Source: Gavia stellata (Eukaryota > Chordata > Aves > Gaviiformes > Gaviidae). From it: a stretch of DNA of 64,000 bases. Under the pieces are notes generated by a model. It saw only the letters and a list, made by a program, of their open reading frames with translations. It did no database searches and was not told the origin of the DNA. Shown here one piece after another: positions 1 to 12,690 of the stretch. Where the stretch lies: assembly GCF_030936135.1 (NCBI RefSeq), contig NC_082596.1:97758449-97822448 (forward strand). The letters run 5' to 3'. Both the position numbers and the translations under genes were made by a program. Numbering within the stretch: position 1 is the first letter of the stretch; each line of letters opens with the position of its first letter.

Positions 1-730
1 CACTTTAAATACCTTGTTTAAAAATCAGATCTTTTGCCACAAGAATGCTTCTTAATGACATTTTGTGTCAGACACCACCACCACAGATCATGGAAGAGAC
101 CAGCTACAAGGGAAACATTTGCCCCCCGTTTTTAGACCAGCAGCCTGTCTCTGTGCTATCAGTCTGCTTGAAAGCCTCAAGATAGTGATGGAAAGAGGAA
201 AAAAAAAAACCTCTTAAGACTCTCCCACGCTAATTTTAATACACAGTATGCTAGCTGGTAGGCTAGGCTTTTGTACCAGAAGAGATTAACCAGGATCTGC
301 AGTAGCACAGACAAGGATGTGCATGTGTTCTGCCACCTATAAATAGGCTCTCCACTTAACAAAAACACAACCCAAGACAGCCAGCTGTTAACAACTAGAC
401 CACAGAGTCTAGGCAGCAATTGTTGCTTGCTGAATAAATCTGTGCAACCTACTCATGCTTCAATTGGCAAATGATGTACAGATTAATGTTTGATGAGAGG
501 TGATAATATTAACGCGATCTCTGAAGAGGCGGGAGTGAAACATGCTAAGCATGAAAACACACTTTGAACTGATGCTCAGTGGGGCTGTGAGCAGGGCTTT
601 CCGAAAGTGAGCGTCTTTCCTCACAGCTGCCACTGGCAGTTTTGGCAAGAACAGCAAGGACTGACAAAGAGAGGAAGGCTACCTCCATGCCTAGGGGCTT
701 GTCTTCAGCCTTGAGAAAAGTGGGTTTGAG

Positions 731-842
731 TCTTACCTCTGTCACAGGTTTCCCATGTGATTAGTTGCCCAGCTCCGCACTAGAGGCTCAGCAGTTCCCT
801 ACCTACAGGGGTATTCTGAGGATGAACGTATTGATGACAGGA
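731..842 (+). repeat. Probable MIR/CORE-type SINE fragment
   Basis: The segment resembles the 3' half of an amniote MIR element. An 'acctctgtcacaggtttccc' part is followed by 'ctacctacaggggtattctg' and 'aggatgaacgtattgatga'. These correspond in order to the conserved MIR stretches 'acctctctgtgcctcagtttcccc' and 'acctacctcacagggttgttgtgaggat'. The copy is diverged and lacks an obvious 5' tRNA-like head. The assignment is from memory of the consensus. Confidence 0.45.
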
Positions 843-3800
843 CAAGCCAAACTCTTGTCCTAGCCCTGATATGGTCATTGCAGAGCAGACTCGGGTCAGG
901 GAACAGGAATGCAGACAAAAGTTTGTGTTATGCTAAGCTTAGCTGAGTCTGCCAGTTTTAAAGGATCAGCCCCAAGAAAGCCATACTGCAGGTACTCCAC
1001 AACAAAAAAAGTTTGACTGGGTCATGGAAGAGCCAGTGCTTCTGGAAAACGCTGTTTCTGCTTGGTGCAGGCCACTGCCAGGTCCCCACCAGCAGTCCAG
1101 TACCTTTGTGCCATTCTAAGCCCCATGTGTTGACCTGACTGTAAGGCAGGACAGATTCACAAGGCCAACCTGGTTTGATTTCCCAATTAAGAAAAACCCA
1201 AAAAACCCAAACAAAAAACAAACCAACCTTTCCTTCAGTGAAACACCTGAACCCTGTCTTAGGGCTGATTTCATTGAACATTTGGTCCTAAAGGTTAAGC
1301 AAGGTTACTGGGCTGCCAAGCACCTTACATGATGGGGCCCCTCCGACAAAAAACGCAGCCCTTCTGCCAGGACCGTGCCATGTCTTGTGCCCTGTGACAA
1401 ACAGGTGGTTGACAACTGCTGACTTGAATTCAGTTCTGTGGTTAAACTGGAGTTGAAGCTGCTGTTTCACCTAGTTTGCATCACCTGTGCCAGAATGTTT
1501 GCACCCCACAGGGAAGTTTAAAGTGTTTGAACCAGCTATACAACAGAGGTCCTTCATCACATGAAACAACAGTTTTGACACCAGAATACCCATGTAAATG
1601 AAATACAGCATAACCTTCCCAACTTCTTGCTGCTCTTTTTTTTTTTTATTAGGGTGGGTAACAAGAAGAAAAGCAGATCTTTACAGCTCAATAATTAAAG
1701 CCCTGGGATATTTTTCATTATATATGCCAATATGGATTCCAGTCTCAGAGCAGTCAGACCACAACAACTTCCCAGGTTTCAGAAGCAAGACTCTGCTTTA
1801 AGTAAGCAAAAGCCGAATTATGCTGAGAATTTGGAAACAGCAACTATTACAGAAACAAAAGATTCATCCACATCTGGAATAACCCAACAAGCAGCTTAAA
1901 ACTCTCGAATGGGCACTGCTGAATTTAGCCATGGTAAAGCCAAATTGTCGCCCTTCCTTCTCCACCTTGCTTTCAGCCAGAGGTTACCGCTCTTATAACA
2001 GGAATGGCATAATATTGTCCTTGTATGTAGTCTTCACAGGCAGCTTATGGCAAGATGTTGGCTGTATGCAAGAACGTAATGCTGTAAAAGACCACAGCAA
2101 AACTTGCCAGATCTTACCTATCAGATCTCAGAGGAAACTACTAAGGCCATGCTTCGAAATTTATTCTAGCACTATTATTTTAAAGGCTGTCATAAACTTT
2201 AAGAAGGACAGAGAGTGCTCACTCTCTCACCACCTAGCATAAACACCCTCTAACTAAGGGCAAATTGTGTTGTAAAGGTTTGCGTAAAACAACAAACTGC
2301 ATTAAAAGCTTGAAATTCCTTTCAGAGGAAGCTAAATATAAGTCAATATATCTTAGAAGAAGAGCACGGGGGCAGGGGAGGCAACTGATGGTTGAAGGCC
2401 AGAGGGCACTTTTTACTCCTTCCGGCTGTGAGGCTCTCACCTGGGAACTGTTTTTGACATCTAAAGATATTTTTCTTTCTCAGTGCTCCAGAGGGCATGT
2501 CAGATACCCATCAGCTCTAGAATAGGCACAGCGTGAAATACTTTGAGAAGCTGAAGTTATATCAATAAGCCATATGTTCTTCTTTAATGGCCACAATGGG
2601 AGTCCCTTGTAAACAACAGGAGAAATTATCACGGATATTTAAAGGCTGAACATTTGCCTAATTTTCTCTAAAGAGAAACATCACTAGTACCATTATGTTG
2701 GTCATATATTAAACTATACACAGCATTAAAGATCTATGGTGACAGGTATACAAACCAAATCACAGTCCCAAATGGATCGAAACCCATTTGCAGTCTTCCT
2801 TTACAGGAATGCAAGTTCCGGAGCTCATTACATTGATAAAATCATTCTGTCATGTTTTTTTCATACTTATATTGTGATTACAACTGAAGGTCCCTGCTCA
2901 CAAACACACAACAAAACATCAACTCCCCTCCCAATATCACCACCATGCATTGTTATAAATGCACCAGGACAAACTGCTAAAATATTCCTGCAAGGCTTTG
3001 TAACAGTCATAAAGGCTGGATCTTTACAAGTCTTTGAGCTGCGTTGAAGTTCCTTATTTTTAAACATGTTTGTGTGTGTGTATTTCAGTTTTCTTGAAGA
3101 AAACCATCTAAACAGAGTAAAAGCAAAGCATAATTGCAGGTTACAATAACTCTAGCACTTCCGCTAATCAGGAAAATGCAGATTCTGGATGCACTTGCCA
3201 AATTTAGACAGTTCTACATTTTACATATCTATTCTCTGATAACTGCTGAAATAATATCCTTTAGTAACTAACTCATGGAATTCCATGTATTATCACCCTC
3301 CACAACAGCAGGTTCTCAGGCACATAACTTCTTTTATGTAATAATGAAGCTGGAGTGGGAAAAATACATAAATGCACACTACGAAAAAGCATAAAATAAC
3401 TCCAGCAAACATCAGCCACACCAGTTTTAAAAGTGAGCAATTAGAATACAAGAGGCAAGATTTTGACTGTGTGTTTGCATTTTGCTTTTTCCATTTACTG
3501 CAGTAACAGACTGTTCTGTCGCACTTATGTGGCTCTTTACCAGTTACACTTGCAAAACCCAAAGTCATTTGCAGAGGGAAATCAGCAGAGCAGCTGTCAA
3601 CAGAAGAGTAAACATGATGGTCCCATTATCATTGCCCAAGCAAAATGTTGACTTCGAAACTCCAGCAACCTGGCAAGGCTCACCAAAGGCTCTGCAAGCC
3701 CACTGCAAACTTTTATTGTATGGTTTCATGTTAGGTTTTCACCTCTGATTGATCACACATGTCAAAAGCATGGGATTGTTGTTATATCTTAAGAAGGCAG

Positions 3801-5485
3801 TATACATCTCATGCATACATAAAGCACAGTACCTAGTCTAAGAGTCAGTTAAATCTTCAGGAATGAGGTTCAAACAGGAGTTAAGATGCAAGTCTCCTGC
3901 TATCCCTTTACACAGGGGACATTTTCCATCCTGACACAAGACCAACCAGCTTCTTACATCTCAGTGCCCACTATTCTGGGCACCTGACAGAACAGCCCAG
4001 GCTCTGCGCTGTAATGCTTATTTCTAAAGACGGTATTTCAAGTGCTTACAGTTCCAGGGCATAGCTTAAAGAGCTTTTTCTCTGATGCAGTAATTCTTGT
4101 TGGTGCATTTTAGGCTGTTCCCCCAGCACAGCCTTGCTGACTTCTTTCAAAAAAGCATGAAGCTGTGTCTGTGCTCATCTGGTGGTACTGGTTTGTCATC
4201 AGTCCTTCCTTAGTAAATTAGAAAAGTCATCCATGAAGTGAGCTGGGGAAACTGCATCATCCTGTGCCCACCTGTGTAACACTGCAGCACATGACTAAAA
4301 ATAGCTGCTGCTTTCCACTGAGAGATGGAGGCTTCCTGAGAACAAGGCATTTCTATTCGCAGGGTGTATACACGATACATGGCACTCTGATACATCACCA
4401 CTTGTCCCGATGTAAAGCGAATAGATTTGTAATATTTCCCCAACCTAAAAGTTATACCAGCCACACAGCTAGTATGCTTCTAGTAAACACTCTTCAGCCT
4501 CCCCCCTACCCCAACTTGAACAGTTGTATTTTAACTCATGGTTTTTTTAATTCTATCTCCACAACTGCTGAAGCAGCTCCATGTTTCTAGTAATCTTTTT
4601 GGAAATATAAGAAAGCGAAAAATGTTACAGGAGAAATTTTGGAACCTCTTTGGATTTTTTTTTTTTTTAAAACATATTTTGTTTAAATAGAAGCAAACAA
4701 CAAGTTTTTGATCTCAGCTCTCACATACAAATCTGGACCATTGCCCATTTAGACAGAAAAATGGAATCAATCTATTTCTGAACAGCTTTTGCATTAGGAC
4801 TGAAAACATTCTCTGCATACAAGTATAGCAGAGGACTTCAGGAATTGAGTGCGAACAACAACTAAATAAGAGGGAATATTTAGCCGATTCTTAGACTACA
4901 CGTATACGAAGTTTGTTCCCACATACTACTTTACACCACAAGAACGTCTAAAACTCTTAGGAGGACTACGCAGGCTTGTGCAAAGAAAGTTACAGCCCCC
5001 GTCCCACAACAAAACACGACAACAGATGAAACAGAACTGGCTCTGGGCAAGGACAGGCAAAGCATGACAGTCCCTCACTCAGAAGGGGGCAGAAGCTGGA
5101 GGGATGCTCCCTGACAAAGGGAAGGGACCCACTGAATCAAGGGATGGAAGAAGTGATCAGAAAAGGTTAAAATCTAAATATATGACTATGAACCAGTTAC
5201 AGATAAAAGAGGCTGGGAGTCTGAAGAAAGTTGCCATTGAGCAGAGGAGCAAAGCTGCGGCACAACTTCCTTAGAAGCTCTGACAATTTTGCATTAAACC
5301 TCTGCTAAAATGGTATTTGGTCACTGTGCAAAAAGTATGTTTATGATGTGTTGCTCACAGTAACAATGGACTGCGTTTGGCAATGCAGTAAGCCACTCCC
5401 TGCCCCACGCTACGATGAGACCCAGGAGATGAGCAGTGCTGGCTCCACCTCATTGCATGGCCAGTCTCCCAGCAGCACAGAAATG

Positions 5486-5503
5486 CCACCACCACCACCA
5501 CCA
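5486..5503 (+). repeat. (CCA)6 microsatellite
   Basis: Six perfect CCA units. It produces poly-Pro or poly-His in short chance frames, which should not be read as protein evidence. Confidence 0.9.
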
Positions 5504-8500
5504 CGTAGCTCCTCACCTCTATTGCCTGCTAAGGAAGCATGAGAGGCCAGCGCTTTGCCTCTTCAAATTCAGGAAAAAGGTGTTTGAAGAGCTTTGCTCA
5601 GCACAGCCGGCATTCTGTGAACAGCAGCAGAGCTCTAATTAACAGCACAGACTTCATCTCAGTGCACTGTTTTAAAAGAAGTTTAAAAGTACATGAATAC
5701 TCCAAGTTTAATCCATAAGGCAAAGAGCTGAATCACAGACTCTGACAAGGCAGTCCCTGGAAAGCAGCTATATTATACACTCCGTTTCTTGTTCCAGGAG
5801 CATCCCAAGTCCAATGTGTAGCAGCTCTATATGAAGATAAGCTGAAAAGAGAATGCCAGTTTCAAACACCCATGAGGAAAGTTCAAATCTGGAGTATAAT
5901 TAACTTCACAAGTCTCCCTTACCACTAGTATGGGAAAGTTGCAGTTGAGTCAGGCAGCCTCTCTCTGTATTTCTGCCAGACACCTAGATTCCAGACTATG
6001 GCATTTCTCCCGAGCCCTTCCACAAAGCCCAAACTGCAGTCAGGAACAAGTGAGGACACCCGCTGACCCAGGCTGGAGGGCTGTCCACCATTCCAGGTCA
6101 CTTTGGAGCCAGGTGGTGCTCTCTTGAGACAGCACTCTTCCAGCAGCAGAGCAGTCCTGTTCCATGAAAGGAGCTCTAGCATCACTTCACAACAGAGCAA
6201 GGCTAATGGCTGGAATATTCCCAGTCTGCTCCAGCAACTAGAAATGTGTAGGATCACAGACCTTTTTCATTCCCTGTGGTGTAACTTGCCTTTAACTGCA
6301 GTCTTATCCCAGTGATGAGCAGAAGCTCAGGGTGGGGCTGCCTGTACATCCACACTTCCTTCTCCATTAGCACAGCATCTCACGTAGCTTGTTCCCAGAC
6401 TTGAAGAAATATGGCCAAGAGATCCTTATTTATGCATACCCTTCTGACCACACAAATGAGTTCCCCTATTCTGATAGGGCCTTGGTTTGCCCCTCTACAA
6501 GGGTTTGCACTTCCAGGTTCCTGTATGCCCTTAGGAAAGTGTATTTTGGCTTAGCCCAAAAGCTTAGAAAGAGAAGCCCTGGCAATTTCCACTGTATCTT
6601 TAAGAACTTAGTCATTAGTGTCATTAGCTTCAAATTTGATGCCAAATGCGGCATCAAATATTCCAAATAAAACGGTACGGGTCTGAAAACACCTGGGAAA
6701 AAGGCAAGCTCAGCCCAACAAACTGATGCGAGACTTCCGAACCCTTCCCGACCCACCCGATACAGAAGCTGCCTTGGTCTGCTCTGAATATTTTTGGAGA
6801 ACAAATGCCACTGTGATTTACTCTGCAGAGCATAGGACTCTCCCATACCATGCAGTCTGCGAGAACTCTTCCATAGCAGAAACACAAGCTTTCTCAGAAA
6901 ACTAAAACATCCACCAATTCAAACAGGGGTGACAACACAGATCCCACTGAAACCAACAGATACACTTACACTGCTCATAGGCAGTTTTAGCAAAGACAGA
7001 AAGGGCTGGTATATTTGGGCTAAGAGCAAAAGCATCCAAGATAGAGACACGAGTAGCTTTCACAGAGATCAATTTAACAGAGGAGCAGGAAGTTTTTGCT
7101 GTTGCTTGGGAAGCAAAAAAGAACAAAGAGGGATGCAGGCAGAAGACGTACTTCAGATAAGCACCATCCTTCCACTTTATGAAGTTTTTCCAGTTGGATA
7201 GAGAAAGAAAAAGCTCTTATGTCTCCCAGGCCAGCTGTGTTCTGCACAGAATTGGATGCAGAGGTGGGACACAACACAGAGGTTCTGAACACCATGAAGA
7301 CCTGTCCTTCAAAACCATCAGGGCAGTCTTACAGTCAGATACCAGTGCCCCCACCTACACACACACACTTAGTATTGCACCATATTGCAACTAAAACCAT
7401 GAAAGGTCAGCCTAAATCCTTGTTCAGGAGAGCACTGTGCAAAAGCTGCTTTGGACATTGCAGTAAGAAAAAAAAACATACTAGCACACTCTGCTCTCTA
7501 CTAAGTAGCACAGTACCCAACTCTTCTAGTAATAGTAACCAGTAGAAATAACTTGTTTTTACTGGAGACAAAGGAAGACGCTGGGTTTTGTCAAAAATTC
7601 CCATTTCCTACTTGTCAGACTTTCCTTAAACTATCCCATGTTCATAAGAAACTTGCAACCCCGAAGAGACTTTACGCACTCCTGCTTCTAATACCGATTC
7701 AAGTAGGGATTCGGTGCTATTCACTTGAATAGCATTCCAACAATAACATATGTGAAACAGCTTGAGTCTTGAGGATGTGAACTATACAGAATTAGTTAAC
7801 AGAATTTTTTCTTTAAACCCACACACTCACCATAACATTCATTTAGTAAATCTGAATAAGAACTGTATTCAATAGCAACACAATCTGCATGTGAACATTC
7901 TGTGAAGGGAAAGGACTAAATTCCATGAATCAATAATTTGTTTCAATTGTCTTGGTTCTGTTTACTATCTACACTATGTTTGATGAGTCTTAACTTATTA
8001 ATGTTAGACATCCTCTGTTTTAAATCTCTGTATAAGGCTCTGAGTGAACAAGGCCTGTGTTTACTTTGACTTCAAAGAGAATTAAGCATCTGCAGAAGCG
8101 TTTTCCAGACTGAGTTGGATATTATTAACTCTGCTGTCATAAGTTCAGGGGAAAAAAAAAAAACACCACATCATCTAGATTTGAGACAAGAGGCCCTTCA
8201 TTCAATACATCTCTTATTTTGCAAAACAATACTATTTATATGATGTTGGTATCATACATAGTATTGTAGTTAACAAATATTTCGTCATTATTACACTAAT
8301 GTTATTACCATTACAATGTTGGCATGTTGATTTTTAGTATTGACAGAGCTGCCTGAAATATCTACTGTTTACAACATTTGTTCTAGCTAAAGAGATTTGG
8401 TAGAATTTGCTAATCAACTGCAACCACTTCCCACCCATAAAACTGATGCAAAGAAGGGAAAAAACAGCTAGCGGGATCCAAAGACATAAACACTTTTACT

Positions 8501-11500
8501 TATAACTCTGTAAAGAGAAATCCCTCTCTCTCCATATGGTTTTCTCTTGGCTCTTAATCATCTCTTCATTGGCTTCCAGCTGGCTGTCTCACTATCATCT
8601 AGCAGTATCACTAGCAAGACCAACTTGTTATGCCAAAGTCAGGCACAGAAAGGTTAGAGCTGCAGAATAGCACGATTGAATGCAGCAATCTTTACTAGGG
8701 GCAGATCTAGCATAAATGATGCATGGCAGGGTCACTTCACTTGCCTCAGCAGAGCAACAGCTGCTGTGTTCCCGAAACACAGCAGCAGGTCTGCGTTTGC
8801 ACTTTTTAGTAGTGGGAGTGAAGAACAACTACTATAATTGAAGCTACGGGGAAATTCTGCAGGCAGAAGTATAATTACCTGAGTGGGAATTCTGGCAGAA
8901 AACCCAAACCTCTTTCTCTCCTTAAATAGAAACAAATGCTGTGCAGTCACCATGGAGAGATTACGTACAGCATTTAGATCACATGAAGCACTGAAATACA
9001 ACACACACACACACAAAAGAGCCAGCCACAGAGCTGGTTTAGCAAAGCACAACCAACAGTCAGTTCACCACTAACTACAGCCACTCAGTCAGTGGCTCCC
9101 CTTCTAGCCATCTTCCCCTTCCCAGTCTTACAAGTACTAAGCTATATGCCAAAACCCAGGCTCCACGTTAAAGGCCAGCTCTGCAAGCTGTTTAGCCCAT
9201 CTGGGAGGTACCTAGAGCCTGACATGGAAAAGCCAGAGGTGGATGCCCTGACAAATTCATCCACTAGCACCCAGGTAAGATTTCAAGTTGAGAATAGAAG
9301 AAAACCCCAGGGAAAGAAACATCATATAGTGCCTGTCTGTGAAAGTCTACTTGGACTTCACTAAGCAAACAGTCTTTGAAGTACAGCAGTTCTTGCACGG
9401 TCTGTAGAGGCTTTGACTTCAGTGGCAAAAATTCTCAGTTTTGGTCCATGCCCAACACCTCTGGTTTCCAGTCACCTTATGCAGCCAAGCCCACCTCCTC
9501 GTCTCTCTCCCTATCCCTTCCCTCTGCCCACTCCACAACCCAGCTCATTTTTTGTCTTCTACCCCCACCAGTCTCCAGACTCCACCCCAGCTGCAGCCCC
9601 CATCTCCTGGGGTGGATTTTTCCCCTCCACTCCATCACCCATGTCTCTAGCAGAAAGCTTCCTCCTGGGGACTGCGGAGCACCCCAGGGGAGAGCCACCA
9701 GAACACAGGGAAAATGGGCACCCTTTTCCCTCTTCAGGCACAGCATGGGCTGCAGTCTTTCAGAGTCCTTTTGCCTCAAACTCTCCCCCAAACAGCTATT
9801 TGTGCTCACTAATAGTCAGGGCACTTCCTCTGTAGCCGCCCAACTATTCAGTCCTATTTTCAAAGAGAAATACTGCTGCTCAGAGTCCCTGAAAAATCCA
9901 CCCTGTTGCTTTCTATTGTTTGAAGTCAGTAGGAATGTTGTCAGACTAAAAATGTCAGAAATTTGCCTCTCTCCTTCAGATCAGCCAAGCTTTGTTTTGT
10001 TAATAACTTCAGCCAGCCTCCAAGCCTTAGGAGAGTGCTTTTTATCTGCGTACATGTCAGGCTGGTGATACTACATGGGAATCTTTCACTTACCGAGACC
10101 AGCAAAGTGTTGCTGTGTATCAGGAATGCCATTCCATGGATAGTCCTTTTCTCACCTCTCTGCAGTAGCTCACTAATCTAGGAGCATAAATCAGAGACTG
10201 ATAAGCTGATAAGGTTGTAGACACCGAGATGTCCTGCCTCCCATTCAGTTTTCCTAATCATCCTGCAAGCCAAACAGCTTCGGATTTGAGAGTTTTGAAA
10301 ACAACTCTCCTCATTTTAAAATATACATACATTTCAATTTCCTCCACATAACACCAGCTATTCTAGAAACAGCTGTTTCTGATTTTGTAGTGATTTTTCC
10401 CCAGCATGCACATCCCTGTGACTGCCTTTTGTTTTCATTCTCACAAGACAAGGCATAAAGAGACCTACACATTTTTCCCCTTCCTACCATTACCAGCCTT
10501 CTCATGGCTCCTCTTTCTCTCCAGTTTTAATGTTGTGCTTCACATAGGCTCTGTTCCATGGGTTTTCTTAAAGGGAAATATCCTATATTTGTATTTATGA
10601 AGAATTATCCTCTATTTTACAACCAACACCACACATCCTAGTGCCATGACTGTACTGAAACTTGCTCATTTTTAATTTTACAGATTGATGAAAAGCTGCT
10701 AAAATGAGAGGAAGATTTTCTATCATCAGTCAGCATCAGCGTGAAAGCAGTCTGCTCTTGAAAGCCTGTAGCTCCGATTATTCAAAAACATACTGTTCAC
10801 CACATCAATTTAATCATGTGCGTAAGATATGAAAAGATGAAGCTCTAAGTGTACAAATCCTGTTGAGATCCGAGAAGGTTCTTCTCATAAATATGAATGA
10901 GGGCCAATTTCATTCCACTTGCTACATCCCATGTACTCTTATTTCTTCAAACTATCACTTGTCTTTCTTTTTATGTGCCTATAGTCAATTTTTAAAGCAT
11001 AAAATCGTAAAGCTTACCTGGTTTTTGATTATGCTACAGCCTATGATTTTACATTTAATCAGTTTTCTTACTTTGATAACTGACATTCAGTTTCTATTTT
11101 AACACCTTATTTGTGTTCGAAGGAACAAATAAAAACCACCTTTTTGCAAGGATTAAAATGTCACCTATTATTTACTTATAAACAAGTTTTAGAACTGCAC
11201 CATTGCAGCAAGCATTTAATCAGAAATGCAAACAAGAAGCTCAGCCTGTACATCATGTTCTGCCATACATCAAGCAGCAATCACATTTCAGCATTATCAC
11301 ATAAAACCTGCAAACATCTGCTAAAGAGAGAAAAATAGTACAGCAACAACAACAAAAAATGCACACACCAAAAGGTTACCCGACTTGCACGCTGTCCGAA
11401 TTCAAACTGGACACAAGAATCAGGTCCCTGTTGTTTAGGGATGAAAAAAGAACATTTCTTAAAGACACTTGTTTCTCAGGAGACAGTAGATGCGCGTTTA

Positions 11501-11928
11501 GAGAGTTCCTTGCAGCTCTAGGATGCCAGCACAGGTAAGTACAACAGTCACACACATGCACTCTGAGCTGGCTAGAGACCTGTAGAAATTTGGCAAGTTT
11601 TACAGAAAGTTTTCCCCTACGAATCAGGGTAAGGTCACAAGCTGACATTCATTTGTTACCAGGGTCTCAGGAAGTTAAAAAAAAAGAAATAGTAATTCCT
11701 CATAGGTATTAATAATTACTTGGGGTTTTTGAACCTTTTGATTTCATACAAAGAGTCTGTTTCATGTGAATATTTGGGAAAAAACAATGTATTTCTTCTA
11801 ACTATAACAGCTGATCATCTCAGCACAAGTGACCCAAGATGTGATCTTCAACTGACAGCACTGCCTTAACATTTCTCTGCTATCTTTTTTAACAACCTCT
11901 TGGAAGTATAAGCTATGGCTGCTTTTTC

Positions 11929-11945
11929 TTTTTTTTTTTTTTTTT
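11929..11945 (+). repeat. Poly(T) tract
   Basis: Seventeen consecutive T. It could be an antisense poly(A) tail of a retroposed copy, but no recognisable body lies next to it. Confidence 0.85.
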
Positions 11946-12228
11946 AAATCTCTTACAGACATCTACTTCTAAGGATGTGAAGAGCCTCAAACAGTAATCA
12001 AGAAATTGTACAACGATCTCAAAGGACGCTTAAAACATTTTCCCTAGCCACAGCCTATCCCTGTCTCCTGATGAGATTTCCTCCCATTTAAAAAGCTTGC
12101 CTTGCTGCTTGGAATTCCACATTCAGGACTGATCTTTTCCAACAGCTAATGGTGCTGAAGAATACTTAAGAAATCCAACCAGAGACTGAAATGTGTGTGT
12201 ATTTTACATGACAGTATCTTATTTATCT

Positions 12229-12246
12229 AAAAAAAAAAAAAAAAAA
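12229..12246 (+). repeat. Poly(A) tract with AG-rich tail
   Basis: Eighteen consecutive A, continuing into an A/G-rich stretch to about 12265. It lies about 360 bp upstream of the STMND1 start codon. Confidence 0.85.
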
Positions 12247-12606
12247 GAGAGAAAAAGGAAAAAAGGCTGGAGATTAGCTAAGACACCTGAGTAAGTTCCC
12301 ACAGGAGGTTCAATAATGCCCTGAATGACCTACATGGATTTGGTGCTCTCAGACCAACATCCCAGCTGTGCAGAAGAAACACATTCCCTCTCAACTTCAG
12401 AGGAGGGTGCCTGGACAAAGACGATGACGCCTGTATGCCAGGACATAAGAAGAAAGCCTTCTGTGGTGTTATTTATTGTAGCAACAGGCCCTGGCAACAG
12501 TTTGACTCCATGGTGATAACCAATAACCAAGCTCCCGAGGAAGAGACTAGGGCATTCCTACTCCGGGGACTTGCAGCAAGGAGAAGCAGATGGTGATAGT
12601 TTCACC

Positions 12607-12690
12607 ATGGGCTGCAGTATTTCTAACAGGGTTGCTGTTGCACAGCTGTCTTCTGAGGAGCTGCAGAACAACCAGGAAGCCAAAAGCCAG
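12607..12690 (+). CDS. STMND1: STMND1 coding exon 1
   Basis: Starts at ATG in good Kozak context (cacc before ATGG) and encodes MGCSISNRVAVAQLSSEELQ plus eight more residues, 28 codons in all. It ends at CAG followed by gtagtg, in phase 0. Met-Gly-Cys at the N-terminus is the classic dual acylation signal, and human STMND1 also begins MGC. An out-of-frame ATG at 12590 precedes the start, in weak context. Confidence 0.75.

Larger units (their letters stand above)
1..12606. other. Upstream flank of STMND1, no gene recognised
   Basis: No exon of a known gene could be recognised on either strand. Open frames here are short, or rest on low-complexity sequence such as the proline/serine-rich stretch near 9.4-10.0 kb. 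The interval holds a probable MIR-type SINE near 731-842, a (CCA)6 run at 5486-5503, a short AC run at 9001-9014, a 17-nt T-run at 11929-11945 and an 18-nt A-run at 12229-12246. In vertebrate synteny the next gene upstream would be ATXN1, but none of its coding sequence is visible. Distal regulatory elements cannot be excluded without alignment. Confidence 0.6.

Noticed and set aside
9376-10068. 230-codon + strand frame, including an internal MGCSLSES
   Set aside because: It depends on a C-rich stretch giving Pro/Ser runs, has no family resemblance and no supporting splice structure. The MGC at 9746 is less convincing than the one at 12607, which has a Kozak context and a phase-matched donor.
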